A stretch of 64,000 nt of DNA from JALYGJ01 sp963781705 (GTDB lineage Bacteria > Chloroflexota > Limnocylindria > Limnocylindrales > CSP1-4), in assembly GCA_963781705.1 (NCBI GenBank), contig CAWAGP010000010.1:186001-250000 (forward strand), in the 5' to 3' direction. The notes beneath the pieces were generated by a model. The model saw nothing but the letters and a program-made list of their open reading frames with translations, searched no databases and was not told where the DNA came from. This document shows, one piece after another, positions 26,040 through 34,375 of the stretch (positions are counted from its first letter, which is position 1; each line of letters starts with the position of its first letter). A program made the position numbers and the translations under genes.

Positions 26040-27015
26040 GGACGGTGGCGCTGGTCGCCTCGAGCCGGGCCACGTCGGCGTCGACCATCATCTCGACCAG
26101 TTCGCGGAAGCCCACCTGGCGGGTCCAGCCCAGCTCGTCACGAGCGCGACTCGGGTTGCCGAGCAGGTGGTCTACCTCCGCCGGCCGATACAGGCCGGGA
26201 TCGCTGATCACGTACTTGGTGTAGTCGAGGCCGACTCGCGCAAAGGCGACCTCGCACAACTCGCGCACGCTGTGCGCTTCGCCGCTGGCGATGACGTAGT
26301 CGCGCGGCTCTTCCTGCTGCAGCATCAGCCACATCGCTCGGACGTAGTCTCCGGCAAAGCCCCAGTCGCGGTGCGCATCGAGGTTGCCCAGGTGTAACTC
26401 CGTGGCTAGGCCCAGGCTGATGCGCGCCACGCCGTCGGTCACTTTGCGCGTCACGAATTCGAGGCCGCGCCGCGGCGACTCGTGGTTGAAGCAGATCCCG
26501 GACACGGCGAAGATGCCGTAGCTCTCGCGGTAGTTGACCGTCAGGAAGTGGCCGTATGCCTTGGCCACGCCATACGGGCTGCGCGGGTGGAACGGCGTCA
26601 GCTCGGTCTGCGGCACCTCGCGCACCTTGCCGAACATCTCACTCGATGACGCCTGGTAGAAGCGAATGTCCTGATCGACCTGGCGGACGGCTTCGAGCAT
26701 GCGCGTCACGCCGAGCGCGGTGAATTCACCGGTCAGCACCGGCTGGTTCCAGCTGGTCGGCACGAAGCTCTGGGCGGCCAGGTTGTAGACCTCGACCGGC
26801 TTGCTCTCGCGGAGCGCCTCGACCAGCGACGCCTGGTCGAGCAGGTCGCCCTGGATCAGTTCGATCTTGCCGGCCAGGTGGGCGATGCGCTCATTGGTCG
26901 CGACGCTCGAGCGGCGGGTCATGCCGACCACCCGGTAGCCCTCCTCGACGAGCAACTCGGCGAGGTACGAGCCGTCCTGGCCGGTGACGCCGGTCACGAG
27001 TGCGGTCTTGGTCAC
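26026..27015 (-). CDS. gmd: GDP-mannose (or GDP-heptose) 4,6-dehydratase
   Basis: The product has 329 residues from GTG 27015, a start chosen because the Rossmann motif TGVTGQDGSYLAELL follows within seven residues. This extended SDR has the catalytic set in YQASSSEMFG (Ser/Thr and Glu region) and SPYGVAKAYGH (Tyr and Lys). HRDWGFAGDYVRAMWLML is the conserved Gmd sugar-nucleotide block. Gmd makes GDP-4-keto-6-deoxymannose. Because the gene is joined to gmhA and the window encodes a GDP-heptose pathway, the substrate could instead be GDP-D-glycero-D-manno-heptose, as for the related DmhA-type dehydratases. Sequence alone does not decide this. No reductase or epimerase partner was seen here. 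Confidence 0.9.
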   Translation of the reverse strand: MTKTALVTGVTGQDGSYLAELLVEEGYRVVGMTRRSSVATNERIAHLAGKIELIQGDLLDQASLVEALRESKPVEVYNLAAQSFVPTSWNQPVLTGEFTALGVTRMLEAVRQVDQDIRFYQASSSEMFGKVREVPQTELTPFHPRSPYGVAKAYGHFLTVNYRESYGIFAVSGICFNHESPRRGLEFVTRKVTDGVARISLGLATELHLGNLDAHRDWGFAGDYVRAMWLMLQQEEPRDYVIASGEAHSVRELCEVAFARVGLDYTKYVISDPGLYRPAEVDHLLGNPSRARDELGWTRQVGFRELVEMMVDADVARLEATSATVHARG

Positions 27016-27066
27016 GGTCGGAGTGTAGCGGCCCGCGGCGGGCCTTCCGCGACTAGACTCAAGTCG

Positions 27067-27987
27067 ATGTCGCGACCGCTGAAAGTCGGAGTCCAACTGC
27101 CCGAAGTCGAGCGCGAGGTGCGCTGGGCCGAACTGCGCGCGATGGCCGTCATGGCCGAGCAGGCCGGTTTCGACTCGATCTGGGTCGGCGACCACTTGCT
27201 CTACCGGCGTCCGGACGGTGTTGTCGGCCCATGGGAGGCGTGGTCGACGCTGGCAGCGCTGGCGGAGGTCACGCAGCGCGTCGAGATCGGTCCGCTGGTG
27301 GCGTGCACCGCCTTTCACAATCCGGCGGTGCTGGCCAAGATCGCCGCTACCGTCGACGAGATCAGCGGCGGGCGACTGGTGCTAGGCCTGGGTGCCGGTT
27401 GGAACAGGCCCGAGTTCGACGCCTATGGCATCTCCTTCGAGAATCGCGCCAGCCGCTTCGAGGAAGCGTTCACCATCATTCGTTCGCTGCTGCGTGACGG
27501 GCACATCGACTTCGACGGGACCTACTACCAGGCGCGCGACTGCGAACTCGTGCCGCGGGGTCCGCGGGCCGGCGGCCCGCCGCTGATGCTCGGCTCGATC
27601 GGCGAGCGGCTGCTGAAGTTCACCGCGCCGCACATCGACTCATGGAACGCCTGGTACAACTGGTTCGACAACCGACCCGATGGCGTGCCGGCGCTGACCG
27701 GCAAGGTTGATGACGCGTGCCTCGCCGCCGGCCGCGACCCGGCCACCGTCGAGCGGACCGTCGCCGTGCTGGTCCAGTTCGCCGGCGGCCAGGGGCGCAT
27801 GTCGGGCGAAGGCCTACAGTCCGACGATCGCGCCCTGGCCGGATCGGCCGATGAGATCGCGGCCGCGCTGGCCGAGTACGCAGGCGTGGGCATCAGTCAC
27901 CTGCAGCTCGTGCTCGATCCGATCACGCTCGAATCGATCGCTGCCTGCGCGCCGGTGCTAGAGCGGCTCGACCACCTGACCGCCTGA
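27067..27987 (+). CDS. LLM-class (F420-type) oxidoreductase
   Basis: The 306-residue TIM-barrel flavin-type oxidoreductase of the luciferase-like monooxygenase family begins LKVGVQLPEVEREVRW. FDSIWVGDHLLYR, VEIGPLVACTAFHNPAVLAK and LVLGLGAGWNRPEFDAYG are the usual LLM blocks that form the cofactor and substrate cavity. Members of this shape in Chloroflexota and Actinobacteriota generally use F420, although FMN use cannot be excluded from sequence. It starts 51 bases from the divergent gmd-like gene and heads a plus-strand run with a membrane protein, moaDE and an M55 peptidase, spaced by 6, 10 and -1 bases. Substrate unknown. Confidence 0.9.
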   Translation: MSRPLKVGVQLPEVEREVRWAELRAMAVMAEQAGFDSIWVGDHLLYRRPDGVVGPWEAWSTLAALAEVTQRVEIGPLVACTAFHNPAVLAKIAATVDEISGGRLVLGLGAGWNRPEFDAYGISFENRASRFEEAFTIIRSLLRDGHIDFDGTYYQARDCELVPRGPRAGGPPLMLGSIGERLLKFTAPHIDSWNAWYNWFDNRPDGVPALTGKVDDACLAAGRDPATVERTVAVLVQFAGGQGRMSGEGLQSDDRALAGSADEIAAALAEYAGVGISHLQLVLDPITLESIAACAPVLERLDHLTA

Positions 27988-27993
27988 CCAACT

Positions 27994-28827
27994 GTGTCCC
28001 CGCAGACCGTTGCCGCGGCGCTGCCGTACGTCAACTGGGTCGTGCTGGTGTCGGTGGCCCTGGGCAGTTTCGCGGTCGTCGCCATCGTTCACGAGCTAAC
28101 GGACGCGGCGCGCGGCTACATCGTTTTCAGCGCCGTCCTGGCCGGCCTGATCGGCCTGCTCGCCTTTGCCTCTGATACGGGCCTGCCCGCGCCGGCCGGC
28201 CTGGCCATCCATTCGGCCACGCCCGACCTCGACATCGGGCGCAGGATGAGCCTGGCCGATTTCTGCGGCGTGGCGATCCTGTACGCGGCATTCCTTGGTC
28301 ATCGGCGGACGCACCTGCTGCTGACGGCGCTGGCGTTCGTGACGGGGATCTCGACAGTCGCCTTCGCCGCGGTTGGCTGGGCGCCCACATTGGCCGACGC
28401 GGTGCCGCTCGGCGTGCAGCTGTTCATCCTGGCGGCCGTCGGCGGCGGCGCCCTGGCCGCGCTCGTTCTCGGCCACTGGTACCTGGTCACGCCCAAGCTG
28501 TCGACCCGGCCGCTGGTGCTCGAGGTGCGCCTGCTGCTCGGCGCGACGGCGCTGCAGACGCTCCTCTTCGTGGCCTGGACGACGCTCGGCAACGGGCCGG
28601 GACAGGAGGCGTTCGCGCCGCTCATCGGGTCGTCGGCGCTGCTCGTCTGGATGCGGCTGATCATCACCCTGCTGTTCCCGCTGGTGCTGATCTTCATGGC
28701 ACTACGCACGGCTCAAACACGTTCGATGGAGTCGGCCACCGGCCTGCTGTACATCAACTTCGCCGCGGTTGCCGCGGGCACGATCGGCGCGGCCGCGCTG
28801 TACGTGACCAACGGCCTGCTCGTGTGA
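27994..28827 (+). CDS. Integral membrane protein of unknown function (about 8 helices)
   Basis: The protein has 277 residues from GTG 27994, six bases after the LLM gene. Hydrophobic helices are spaced regularly from about residue 10 to the C-terminus. Charged or polar positions between helices include HELTDAARGY, GHRRTHL and GHWYLVTPKLSTRP. The single His-Trp-Tyr in GHWYLV lies at the end of a helix and could bind a cofactor. I do not recognise a family. Position between the oxidoreductase and molybdopterin synthase suggests an electron-transfer or redox membrane role, but this is only context. Confidence 0.75.
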   Translation: MSPQTVAAALPYVNWVVLVSVALGSFAVVAIVHELTDAARGYIVFSAVLAGLIGLLAFASDTGLPAPAGLAIHSATPDLDIGRRMSLADFCGVAILYAAFLGHRRTHLLLTALAFVTGISTVAFAAVGWAPTLADAVPLGVQLFILAAVGGGALAALVLGHWYLVTPKLSTRPLVLEVRLLLGATALQTLLFVAWTTLGNGPGQEAFAPLIGSSALLVWMRLIITLLFPLVLIFMALRTAQTRSMESATGLLYINFAAVAAGTIGAAALYVTNGLLV

Positions 28828-28837
28828 GGGCTCCCCG

Positions 28838-29626
28838 GTGCGTGTGACGGTGCGCCTGTTTGCCATCCTGCGCCAGCAGGCAGGCTGGCGCGAGCGGGAA
28901 TTCGAGCTGCCCGACACTGCGACCATCGAGGACGCCTGGCAGCTGCTTGCTGCCCAGCAGCCGGCGCTGTCGCCGTCACGCGAGATCGTCCGTTTCGCGC
29001 GCAACCGGCGGTATGCGTCGGCCGATGAGCCGCTCGCCGACGGCGACGAACTGGTGCTCATTCCGCCCGTCGCCGGTGGCTCCGATGCGCTGCTCCGCTT
29101 GGAGCTGACGCCGGATCCCATTGCCGACGACCTGCTGGCTGCCCTGCGCCGGACCGTGCCTGATTCGACCGATGGCGCGCTGGTGATCTTCGTCGGCCAG
29201 ACGCGCGAGACGCCCGGCACGCCTGCTCCCGGCGAGGAGGCCGACGCGGCGCGGCACGCGGGCAAGCCCGTGCTCGAGCTCGCATACGAGGCCTTCGACG
29301 AGATGGCGCTCGACGTCTTCCGCCAGATCGCCGCCGAAATCGAGCAGCGCTTCGCCGTGCGCCGGCTGGCCATCGTGCACCGGACGGGCGAGGTGCCCGT
29401 CGGCGAGCCGAGCGTGGTCATTGCCGCCGCGGCCGCCCACCGGGCGGCCGCGTTCGACGCGGCGCGCTATGCCATCGACGAGCTGAAGGCACGCGCGCCC
29501 ATCTGGAAGTCCGAGCAATACGCCGATGGTTCGGTCTGGCTCGGCTCGCCCGCCCGCAGCGGTCCTCCAGATGGGCCGCCGGGTCGGCGACCCGAATCGG
29601 CCGCGCCAGGAAAGGGGAGTGACTGA
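28838..29626 (+). CDS. Fused MoaD-MoaE molybdopterin synthase
   Basis: The 262-residue protein combines both synthase subunits in one chain. Residues 1-81 are MoaD (ubiquitin-like fold) ending with the diglycine at 80-81 in PPVAGG. Residues 82-240 are MoaE, with TDGALVIFVGQTRE, LAYEAFDEMA, IVHRTGEVPVGEPSV and the active-site lysines K217 and K224 in ELKARAPIWKSEQ. In the normal enzyme the MoaD C-terminal glycine is free so that it can carry the thiocarboxylate. Here it is followed directly by MoaE, so internal cleavage after GG is expected, as described for MoaX-type fusions. The last 20 residues are proline-rich. Start is GTG 28838; the stop overlaps the peptidase gene by one base. Confidence 0.9.
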   Translation: MRVTVRLFAILRQQAGWREREFELPDTATIEDAWQLLAAQQPALSPSREIVRFARNRRYASADEPLADGDELVLIPPVAGGSDALLRLELTPDPIADDLLAALRRTVPDSTDGALVIFVGQTRETPGTPAPGEEADAARHAGKPVLELAYEAFDEMALDVFRQIAAEIEQRFAVRRLAIVHRTGEVPVGEPSVVIAAAAAHRAAAFDAARYAIDELKARAPIWKSEQYADGSVWLGSPARSGPPDGPPGRRPESAAPGKGSD

Positions 29627-30459
29627 TGGTGCGCGTCTACCTGTCGGTCGACATGGAGGGCGTCGCGGGCGTCAGTCACGCCCGGCCGACGCAGCGCGGC
29701 GAAGACCTCTATCCGCAATCAGTTGAGCTGATGACCGGCGAGACCAACGCGGCGATCGAAGGGGCGTTTGCCGGTGGTGCCACCGACGTCACCGTCAACG
29801 ACAGTCACGGACAGATGTACAACCTGCCGCCCGAGAAGCTCGACCCACGCGCGCGGCTGGTCGAGGGTAAGAAGCCACTGTCCATGGTCGAGGCGGCGCG
29901 CGACGGTTCCTTTGACGTTGCCCTGTTCGTGGGCTACCACGCGCGGGCCGGCCACCCGACAGGAACGATCAGCCACACCTACACCGGGCGCATCACGCTG
30001 GTGACGTTGAACGGCCGCCCCGCGACGGAAGCGGCAGTGAATGCGCTTTACCTGGGCGCGCTGGGCGTGCCGGTGGGCCTCGTGACGGGCGACGATGCGC
30101 TCGCTGCCGAGCTGGCCGACTGGCTGCCTGGGGCCGAGACCGTCGTCGTCAAGCACGCGATCGCCTGGCAGGCCGCGGATTCGCTCCACCCATCCAAGGC
30201 ACGCGATCTGATCAGGGACGCGGCGCAGCGAGTCGTTGCACGCGTCGCGGCCGGCCACGCCCCGTCCGTGTTCAGCCTGCCGGTACCGATTGAACTGCGC
30301 CTGCAGCTGGCCACGCCGGGTCAAGCCGCCATGGCCGCCGTCATTCCCGGCTTCGAACGGGATGGAGACCGCGACATCGTCTTTCATGCCGACGATCCGT
30401 TCATGCTCTTTCGAGCCCTGATCACGGCCGCGCGCGTCGTGCCCACGGCGGACGAGTAA
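29626..30459 (+). CDS. M55-family D-aminopeptidase (DppA-like)
   Basis: The 277-residue protein matches peptidase family M55. It begins VRVYLSVDMEGVAGV, with metal-binding Asp9 and Glu11, followed by TVNDSHGQMYNL and FVGYHARAGHPTG, whose histidines complete the two-zinc site, and LVTGDDALAAEL. The length is normal for DppA (about 274 residues). DppA releases D-amino acids from D-Ala-D-Ala-type dipeptides, which suggests recycling of wall peptides. The start ATG overlaps the moaDE stop as TGATG, so the genes are transcribed together although no shared pathway is evident. Assembly as a decamer is known for the B. subtilis member. Confidence 0.92.
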   Translation: MVRVYLSVDMEGVAGVSHARPTQRGEDLYPQSVELMTGETNAAIEGAFAGGATDVTVNDSHGQMYNLPPEKLDPRARLVEGKKPLSMVEAARDGSFDVALFVGYHARAGHPTGTISHTYTGRITLVTLNGRPATEAAVNALYLGALGVPVGLVTGDDALAAELADWLPGAETVVVKHAIAWQAADSLHPSKARDLIRDAAQRVVARVAAGHAPSVFSLPVPIELRLQLATPGQAAMAAVIPGFERDGDRDIVFHADDPFMLFRALITAARVVPTADE

Positions 30460-30491
30460 CGACATCGCGCGGCTGCTAGCCTGCGCGCGTC

Positions 30492-31088
30492 ATGGACGTG
30501 CGCAACGTTACGCCGAACGAGGACGAACCGGCCCAGCATCCTGACCAGGAACCGCAGTCGGGCCGCTGGGAGCCGTCCGGCGGCGCGTGGGGCGGCGGTG
30601 CCTGGGTGCACCGCGGGCGCAACTTCCCGTGGCTGGGCATCCTGCTCGTTCTCATCGGGCTGGGCTTGCTCGTACAGGCGGCGCTGCCGACCTACGTCAG
30701 CTCCGGCACAGTGCTGCTGTTTGCGCTCGGCCTGGCGCTCGTCGCCGCGTGGATGTTCGGCGGTTCGTGGCTGGCGGCTGTCCCCGGCCTGCTGCTGATT
30801 GCCTTGGCCGTCGCCAACCTGATAGCGGAATTGCATATTTATGACGGCCCAGGTAGGACCGCACTCAGCCTGGCCGTCGCCTTCGTGCTGATCTGGGTGA
30901 TCAACCTGCTGCGCCAGCGACGCAGCACCTGGCCGCTGTGGGCGGCTGCAATCATGGCGCTCATCGGCGGCGTCCAAGTCTCTGGCCATCTGACCAACAT
31001 CCCCGAGTTGAACGTCTTCTGGCCGCTGGTGATCATCGTCGTCGGCGTGTTGTTGCTGATGAGCTCGCGGCGGAGCAGCGCGACCTAG
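30492..31088 (+). CDS. LiaF/LiaI-like transmembrane protein
   Basis: This 198-residue protein has a polar N-terminus rich in Pro, Gly, Glu and Trp (residues 1-40), followed by six hydrophobic segments. The final pair (ELNVFWPLVIIVVGVLLLM) and the first helix (FPWLGILLVLIGLGLLVQ) show the W-P-L-x-L-I-x-x-G pattern of the LiaI-LiaF-like membrane domain (DUF5668-type). Such proteins often sense envelope stress together with two-component systems, but no kinase is adjacent. The soluble C-terminal part of true LiaF is missing. It stands alone, 32 bases after the M55 peptidase. Confidence 0.78.
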   Translation: MDVRNVTPNEDEPAQHPDQEPQSGRWEPSGGAWGGGAWVHRGRNFPWLGILLVLIGLGLLVQAALPTYVSSGTVLLFALGLALVAAWMFGGSWLAAVPGLLLIALAVANLIAELHIYDGPGRTALSLAVAFVLIWVINLLRQRRSTWPLWAAAIMALIGGVQVSGHLTNIPELNVFWPLVIIVVGVLLLMSSRRSSAT

Positions 31089-31197
31089 CGGCGCCCATTC
31101 ACGCATGCTGAATGACCACTCAGTCAGGCTGAGTGGGGGCCAATATCGCCTCACCCGCGGCGCCCATTCACGCATGCTGAATGACCACTCAGTCAGG
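31088..31197. repeat. 41-bp direct repeat with hairpins between convergent genes
   Basis: Positions 31088-31128 and 31157-31197 are identical. Each unit contains the inverted repeat CATTCA-N7-TGAATG (first copy 31096-31114). The first copy is extended by CCACTCAG-N5-CTGAGTGG (31116-31136), an 8-bp stem. The block fills the gap between two convergent genes, so it may act as a two-way terminator. There is no T-run, and a small intergenic repeat family is equally possible. Confidence 0.8.
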
Positions 31198-31211
31198 GCC
31201 GTCTGCGCCCG

Positions 31212-31925
31212 CTACTTGGTGTAAACGCCCGCCGGGTCGAGCTCCTCGCGGATGAGCCGCAACTCGGCGGCCGTTGGCGGCGGCGTCGTGGCCAGCGAGG
31301 CAGCCATCCGTGGGGGCCAGCCCATGGTCGCGCGGGCCTGCTCGAGGGTCACACCGGGGTGCAGCGAATTGAGCTCCAACTCGCCGTCCACGCGGTGGTA
31401 GATGCCCACGTCGGTCACCACCAGGCGCACCCGGTCGCCGACCGACGTGGTGAAGTCGAGCCGCTCAACGAACGACCGCGGCGACTGGCGCATGATCACG
31501 AAGATCGACCGCGCGTTCTGCGCGATCTCGCACGCTCCACCGGAGCCGGGCAGGCGTGTCCGGGGCGTCGCGTACGGGCCGATGACGGTGGTGTTGATGT
31601 TTCCGTGGCGGTCGATCTGGGCGGCGCCCAGGAAGCCCACGTCGATCAGGCCGCCCTGCAGGTAGAAGCCGAACAACTCGAACATGCTGGTCGCCGCGGT
31701 GGCACCGGTAACGATCGTCGGATCGCCGATGGACAGCGGCAGCCGGGCCGGCCGGGCGCCGAACACGCCGGCTTCGTAGACCAGCTCGAGGTCGGGCGAA
31801 ACCGTGCGCTTGGCGAGATTGACGGCGATGTTCGGCAGTCCAACGCCGACGAAGCACACGCGTTGCCCGGCCAGCTCGCGCGCGGCCGCGACGATCATCA
31901 TCTCGCTCGCCGAAAAGTCGCTCAC
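31212..31925 (-). CDS. CoA-transferase, subunit B
   Basis: The 237-residue family I CoA-transferase beta subunit carries VCFVGVGLPNIAVNLAKR near residue 22 and LELVYEAGVFG, whose Glu is in the position of the catalytic residue that forms the CoA thioester. IDVGFLGAAQIDRHGNINT and LPGSGGACEIAQNA are conserved beta-subunit blocks. The closest groups that I recognise are GctB/3-oxoacid transferases and the IpdB ring-opening hydrolases; the retained Glu slightly favours a transferase. The start overlaps the end of the alpha gene as ATGA. The acid substrate is unknown. Confidence 0.88.
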   Translation of the reverse strand: MSDFSASEMMIVAAARELAGQRVCFVGVGLPNIAVNLAKRTVSPDLELVYEAGVFGARPARLPLSIGDPTIVTGATAATSMFELFGFYLQGGLIDVGFLGAAQIDRHGNINTTVIGPYATPRTRLPGSGGACEIAQNARSIFVIMRQSPRSFVERLDFTTSVGDRVRLVVTDVGIYHRVDGELELNSLHPGVTLEQARATMGWPPRMAASLATTPPPTAAELRLIREELDPAGVYTK

Positions 31926-32839
31926 CGGTACTCCCCGTAGTCGACCGTTCCGGACGGTGCCGGCGAGGGGCGTAGTGCGAGAAGCCGCTCAGAGCCGATC
32001 TTGTCGACATACGCGGCGCGGTCGGGCAGCCCGTAGACCCACTCGTCAAGCCAGGCGGCGAGCGACTCCTCCGAGCGCCCGACGGCGTCCCAGTCCAGGT
32101 AGAACCTGTTGTCGCGGTCGTAGTAGCCCTGTGCGTACGAGGGATGTGCGCCGAACGGCTCGACGACGACTGCATCGACCACCAGGCCAGGCAGGATGGT
32201 GCGGTTCGGGTCGGCGCGGACGACCGCTTCGTCGACCAGGTCCTCGACCACGACGATCACCCTGTCGGCGGCGAACGCGGCCTCTTTCTGGCAGCCCAGC
32301 AAGCCCCACACCTGGGTGTCGCCGGCGGCATCCGCGCGCTGCGCGTGGATGATCGTCACGTCGGGCTTGAGCGGCGGCACCGCGTACAACTGTTCGTCCC
32401 CATAAGGCGAACTGATCGGGCGGATGAGCGGGTTGGCGGCGGGCAGGTCGGTGTCGGTGTACGAGCGCAGCGGGAAGAAGGGCAGGTTCATCGCGCCGGC
32501 GGTGTAGCGGCAGACCATCCCGAAATGGCTGTACTCCTCCATCTCGAGGCGCGGCCGCGCGCCCTCGCTCCAGCGCCGTATCGCGTGCAGCGAACCGACG
32601 CCGGGATTGCCCAGCCACGAGAAGACCAGCTTGCGCGCCACGCCGGCGGCGACCATCTGGTCGTACACCAGATCCGGCGTCAGGCGGCACAGCGTCAGGT
32701 CGCGCCGGCGCTGGCGGATGATCTCGTGGCCCGCGGCGAAGCTGATCAAGTGCGTGAAGCCCTCGATCGCGACCGTGTCGCCATCGTGTACGAGCTCTTT
32801 GATCGCATCGTGCATCGACACGACCTTGCCTGCTGTCAC
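31922..32839 (-). CDS. CoA-transferase, subunit A
   Basis: This alpha subunit has 305 residues from GTG 32839; ATG 32818 is a shorter alternative. The glycine-rich CoA loop is replaced by DGDTVAIEGFTHLISFAAGHE, the form seen in GctA/IpdA-like proteins. LVFSWLGNPGVGSLHAIRR and GLLGCQKEAAFAADRVIVVV are further family blocks. Subunits A and B form one heteromeric enzyme that transfers CoA between acyl-CoA and a free acid, or hydrolyses a ring in the Ipd branch. A longer frame to 33100 crosses a strong terminator and is rejected. The nearby aminotransferase suggests a catabolic setting, but the substrate is not evident. Confidence 0.87.
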   Translation of the reverse strand: MTAGKVVSMHDAIKELVHDGDTVAIEGFTHLISFAAGHEIIRQRRRDLTLCRLTPDLVYDQMVAAGVARKLVFSWLGNPGVGSLHAIRRWSEGARPRLEMEEYSHFGMVCRYTAGAMNLPFFPLRSYTDTDLPAANPLIRPISSPYGDEQLYAVPPLKPDVTIIHAQRADAAGDTQVWGLLGCQKEAAFAADRVIVVVEDLVDEAVVRADPNRTILPGLVVDAVVVEPFGAHPSYAQGYYDRDNRFYLDWDAVGRSEESLAAWLDEWVYGLPDRAAYVDKIGSERLLALRPSPAPSGTVDYGEYR

Positions 32840-32866
32840 CCGGCCATGATCGCGCACGGCGGACAG

Positions 32867-32896
32867 AAAGGGAGCCGCCTGTCGGCGGCTCCCTTT
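32867..32896 (-). terminator. Intrinsic terminator-like hairpin after the aminotransferase gene
   Basis: A perfect 13-bp inverted repeat, AAAGGGAGCCGCC with loop TGTC (plus-strand reading), spans 32867-32896. It begins 38 bases downstream of the aminotransferase stop and lies before the CoA-transferase start. On the minus strand the stem ends in CTTT. This is the strongest hairpin seen in the window. Confidence 0.85.
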
Positions 32897-32933
32897 GCCT
32901 CCTCTTGGAGCTGAGTTGCGAGTGATGTCGCGG

Positions 32934-34313
32934 TCAGCCGTCGACGTCTTGCTCGTCAGCGCCCCAACGGTGAGCATCGCGCAGCGCCTTGCCCGGATCT
33001 GCGGCGACCGCTGCGATCGCCTCGCCGAACAGCCGCACGGCGGTGTCGACCTCATCCGCGCTGACCACCAGCGGCGGCGACATGCGCACGACGTTTTCAC
33101 CGGCCTCGAGTACGAGCAGGCCGCGCTGGAAGGCTTCCCACTGGACGGCCTCTGCGGTCTCGCCCGAATCGAACTGGATGCCGATCATCAGCCCCTTACC
33201 GCGAACGTCGTGAATGAGCTTCGGGTGGGCCGCCATGAGCGCGCCGAGAGCGGCCATCGCCTGGGTGCCGCGGGCGGCCGCGTTGTCGATCAGCCCTTCC
33301 TTGAGCGCCGCGATCGTCGCCAGCGCGGCCGCGCACGAGACAGGATTGCCGCCGAAGGTCGAGCCGTGATGGCCCGCCTGCCAGCTCATCAGGTCTGAGC
33401 GAGCCACCATGGCGCTGATGGGCATGCCCGACGCGATGCCCTTGGCCAGGCACAGGATGTCCGGCCGCACGCCCCAATGCTCGATCGCCCACATCTTGCC
33501 CGTCCGGCCCGCGCCCGATTGGATCTCGTCGGCGATGAGCAGGATGCCGTGGTCGTCGCAGATGCGCCGCAGGCGCGGGAAGAAAGCATCGTCGGGCACG
33601 ACGTAGCCACCCTCGCCCTGGATCGGCTCGACGACGATCGCCGCGATCTCGTCGGCCGGCACGAGCCGCTTGAAGACGCGCTCCTCGAGCTCGTCCAGGC
33701 CGGCGCTGCCGAACGGTACGTGGATCACGCCCGGCAGCATCGGCCCGAAGCCGGCGTGGTACTTGGACTTGGACGAGGTCAGCGTCACCGCGCCATAGGT
33801 GCGGCCGTGGAAACCGCCCAGGAAGGCAACCAGGTACTGGCGACGAGTCGCAAACCGGGCGAGCTTGATGGCCGCCTCGATCGCCTCGGCGCCCGAGTTG
33901 CCGATGAAGCTGCGCGTCGGCCCATCGATCGGGGCGATGTCATTCAGCGCCGACGCAAGTTCCGCGTAGATGGGCAGGTAGAAGTCCGATGCGCTGAAGT
34001 GAATCAGCTCATGCACCTGGTGCTCGATCGCAGCCATGACCCCTGGGTGGTTGTAGCCGGTCGAGGAAACGGCGATGCCCGCCGTGAAGTCGAGGAACAG
34101 GTTCCCGTCGATGTCCTCGATCGTCGTGCCCTCGCCGCGCACGGGCACGATCGGGTAGGCGCGCGGCAGGCTCGGGGAGGTGTAGCGGTGGTCGAACGCG
34201 ACGTGCTCACGAGCGCGTGGGCCGGGCAGCGCGGTGCGGATATCGGGTGCTGTGCGGACTGCGGCACGCTCGGCGAGATCGGTCACGGAGACACCTGCAT
34301 AGAAATCATGCAA
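32934..34313 (-). CDS. Class III PLP aminotransferase (4-aminobutyrate aminotransferase-like)
   Basis: The 459-residue class III aminotransferase contains the PLP lysine in ILCLAKGIASGMPIS, the PLP-binding Asp in LLIADEIQSGAGRTG, and SFIGNSGAEAIEAAIKLARF, which binds the phosphate. PIQGEGGYVVP and HGSTFGGNPVSCAAAL are additional family blocks. The best-known members with this pattern act on 4-aminobutyrate, ornithine or acetylornithine. The IEDIDGNLFLDFTAGIAVSS opening favours the GABA group. A P5C-type aldehyde dehydrogenase lies 3.3 kb away. A terminator hairpin follows the gene. ATG 34313 is used as start; the first 35 residues are poorly conserved. Confidence 0.92.
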   Translation of the reverse strand: MHDFYAGVSVTDLAERAAVRTAPDIRTALPGPRAREHVAFDHRYTSPSLPRAYPIVPVRGEGTTIEDIDGNLFLDFTAGIAVSSTGYNHPGVMAAIEHQVHELIHFSASDFYLPIYAELASALNDIAPIDGPTRSFIGNSGAEAIEAAIKLARFATRRQYLVAFLGGFHGRTYGAVTLTSSKSKYHAGFGPMLPGVIHVPFGSAGLDELEERVFKRLVPADEIAAIVVEPIQGEGGYVVPDDAFFPRLRRICDDHGILLIADEIQSGAGRTGKMWAIEHWGVRPDILCLAKGIASGMPISAMVARSDLMSWQAGHHGSTFGGNPVSCAAALATIAALKEGLIDNAAARGTQAMAALGALMAAHPKLIHDVRGKGLMIGIQFDSGETAEAVQWEAFQRGLLVLEAGENVVRMSPPLVVSADEVDTAVRLFGEAIAAVAADPGKALRDAHRWGADEQDVDG

Positions 34314-34375
34314 CGTGCATGAAACTCGACACAGTCTAGCAAGCGACCCGCTCTGGCGCCCTGGGCCGTATAGCC

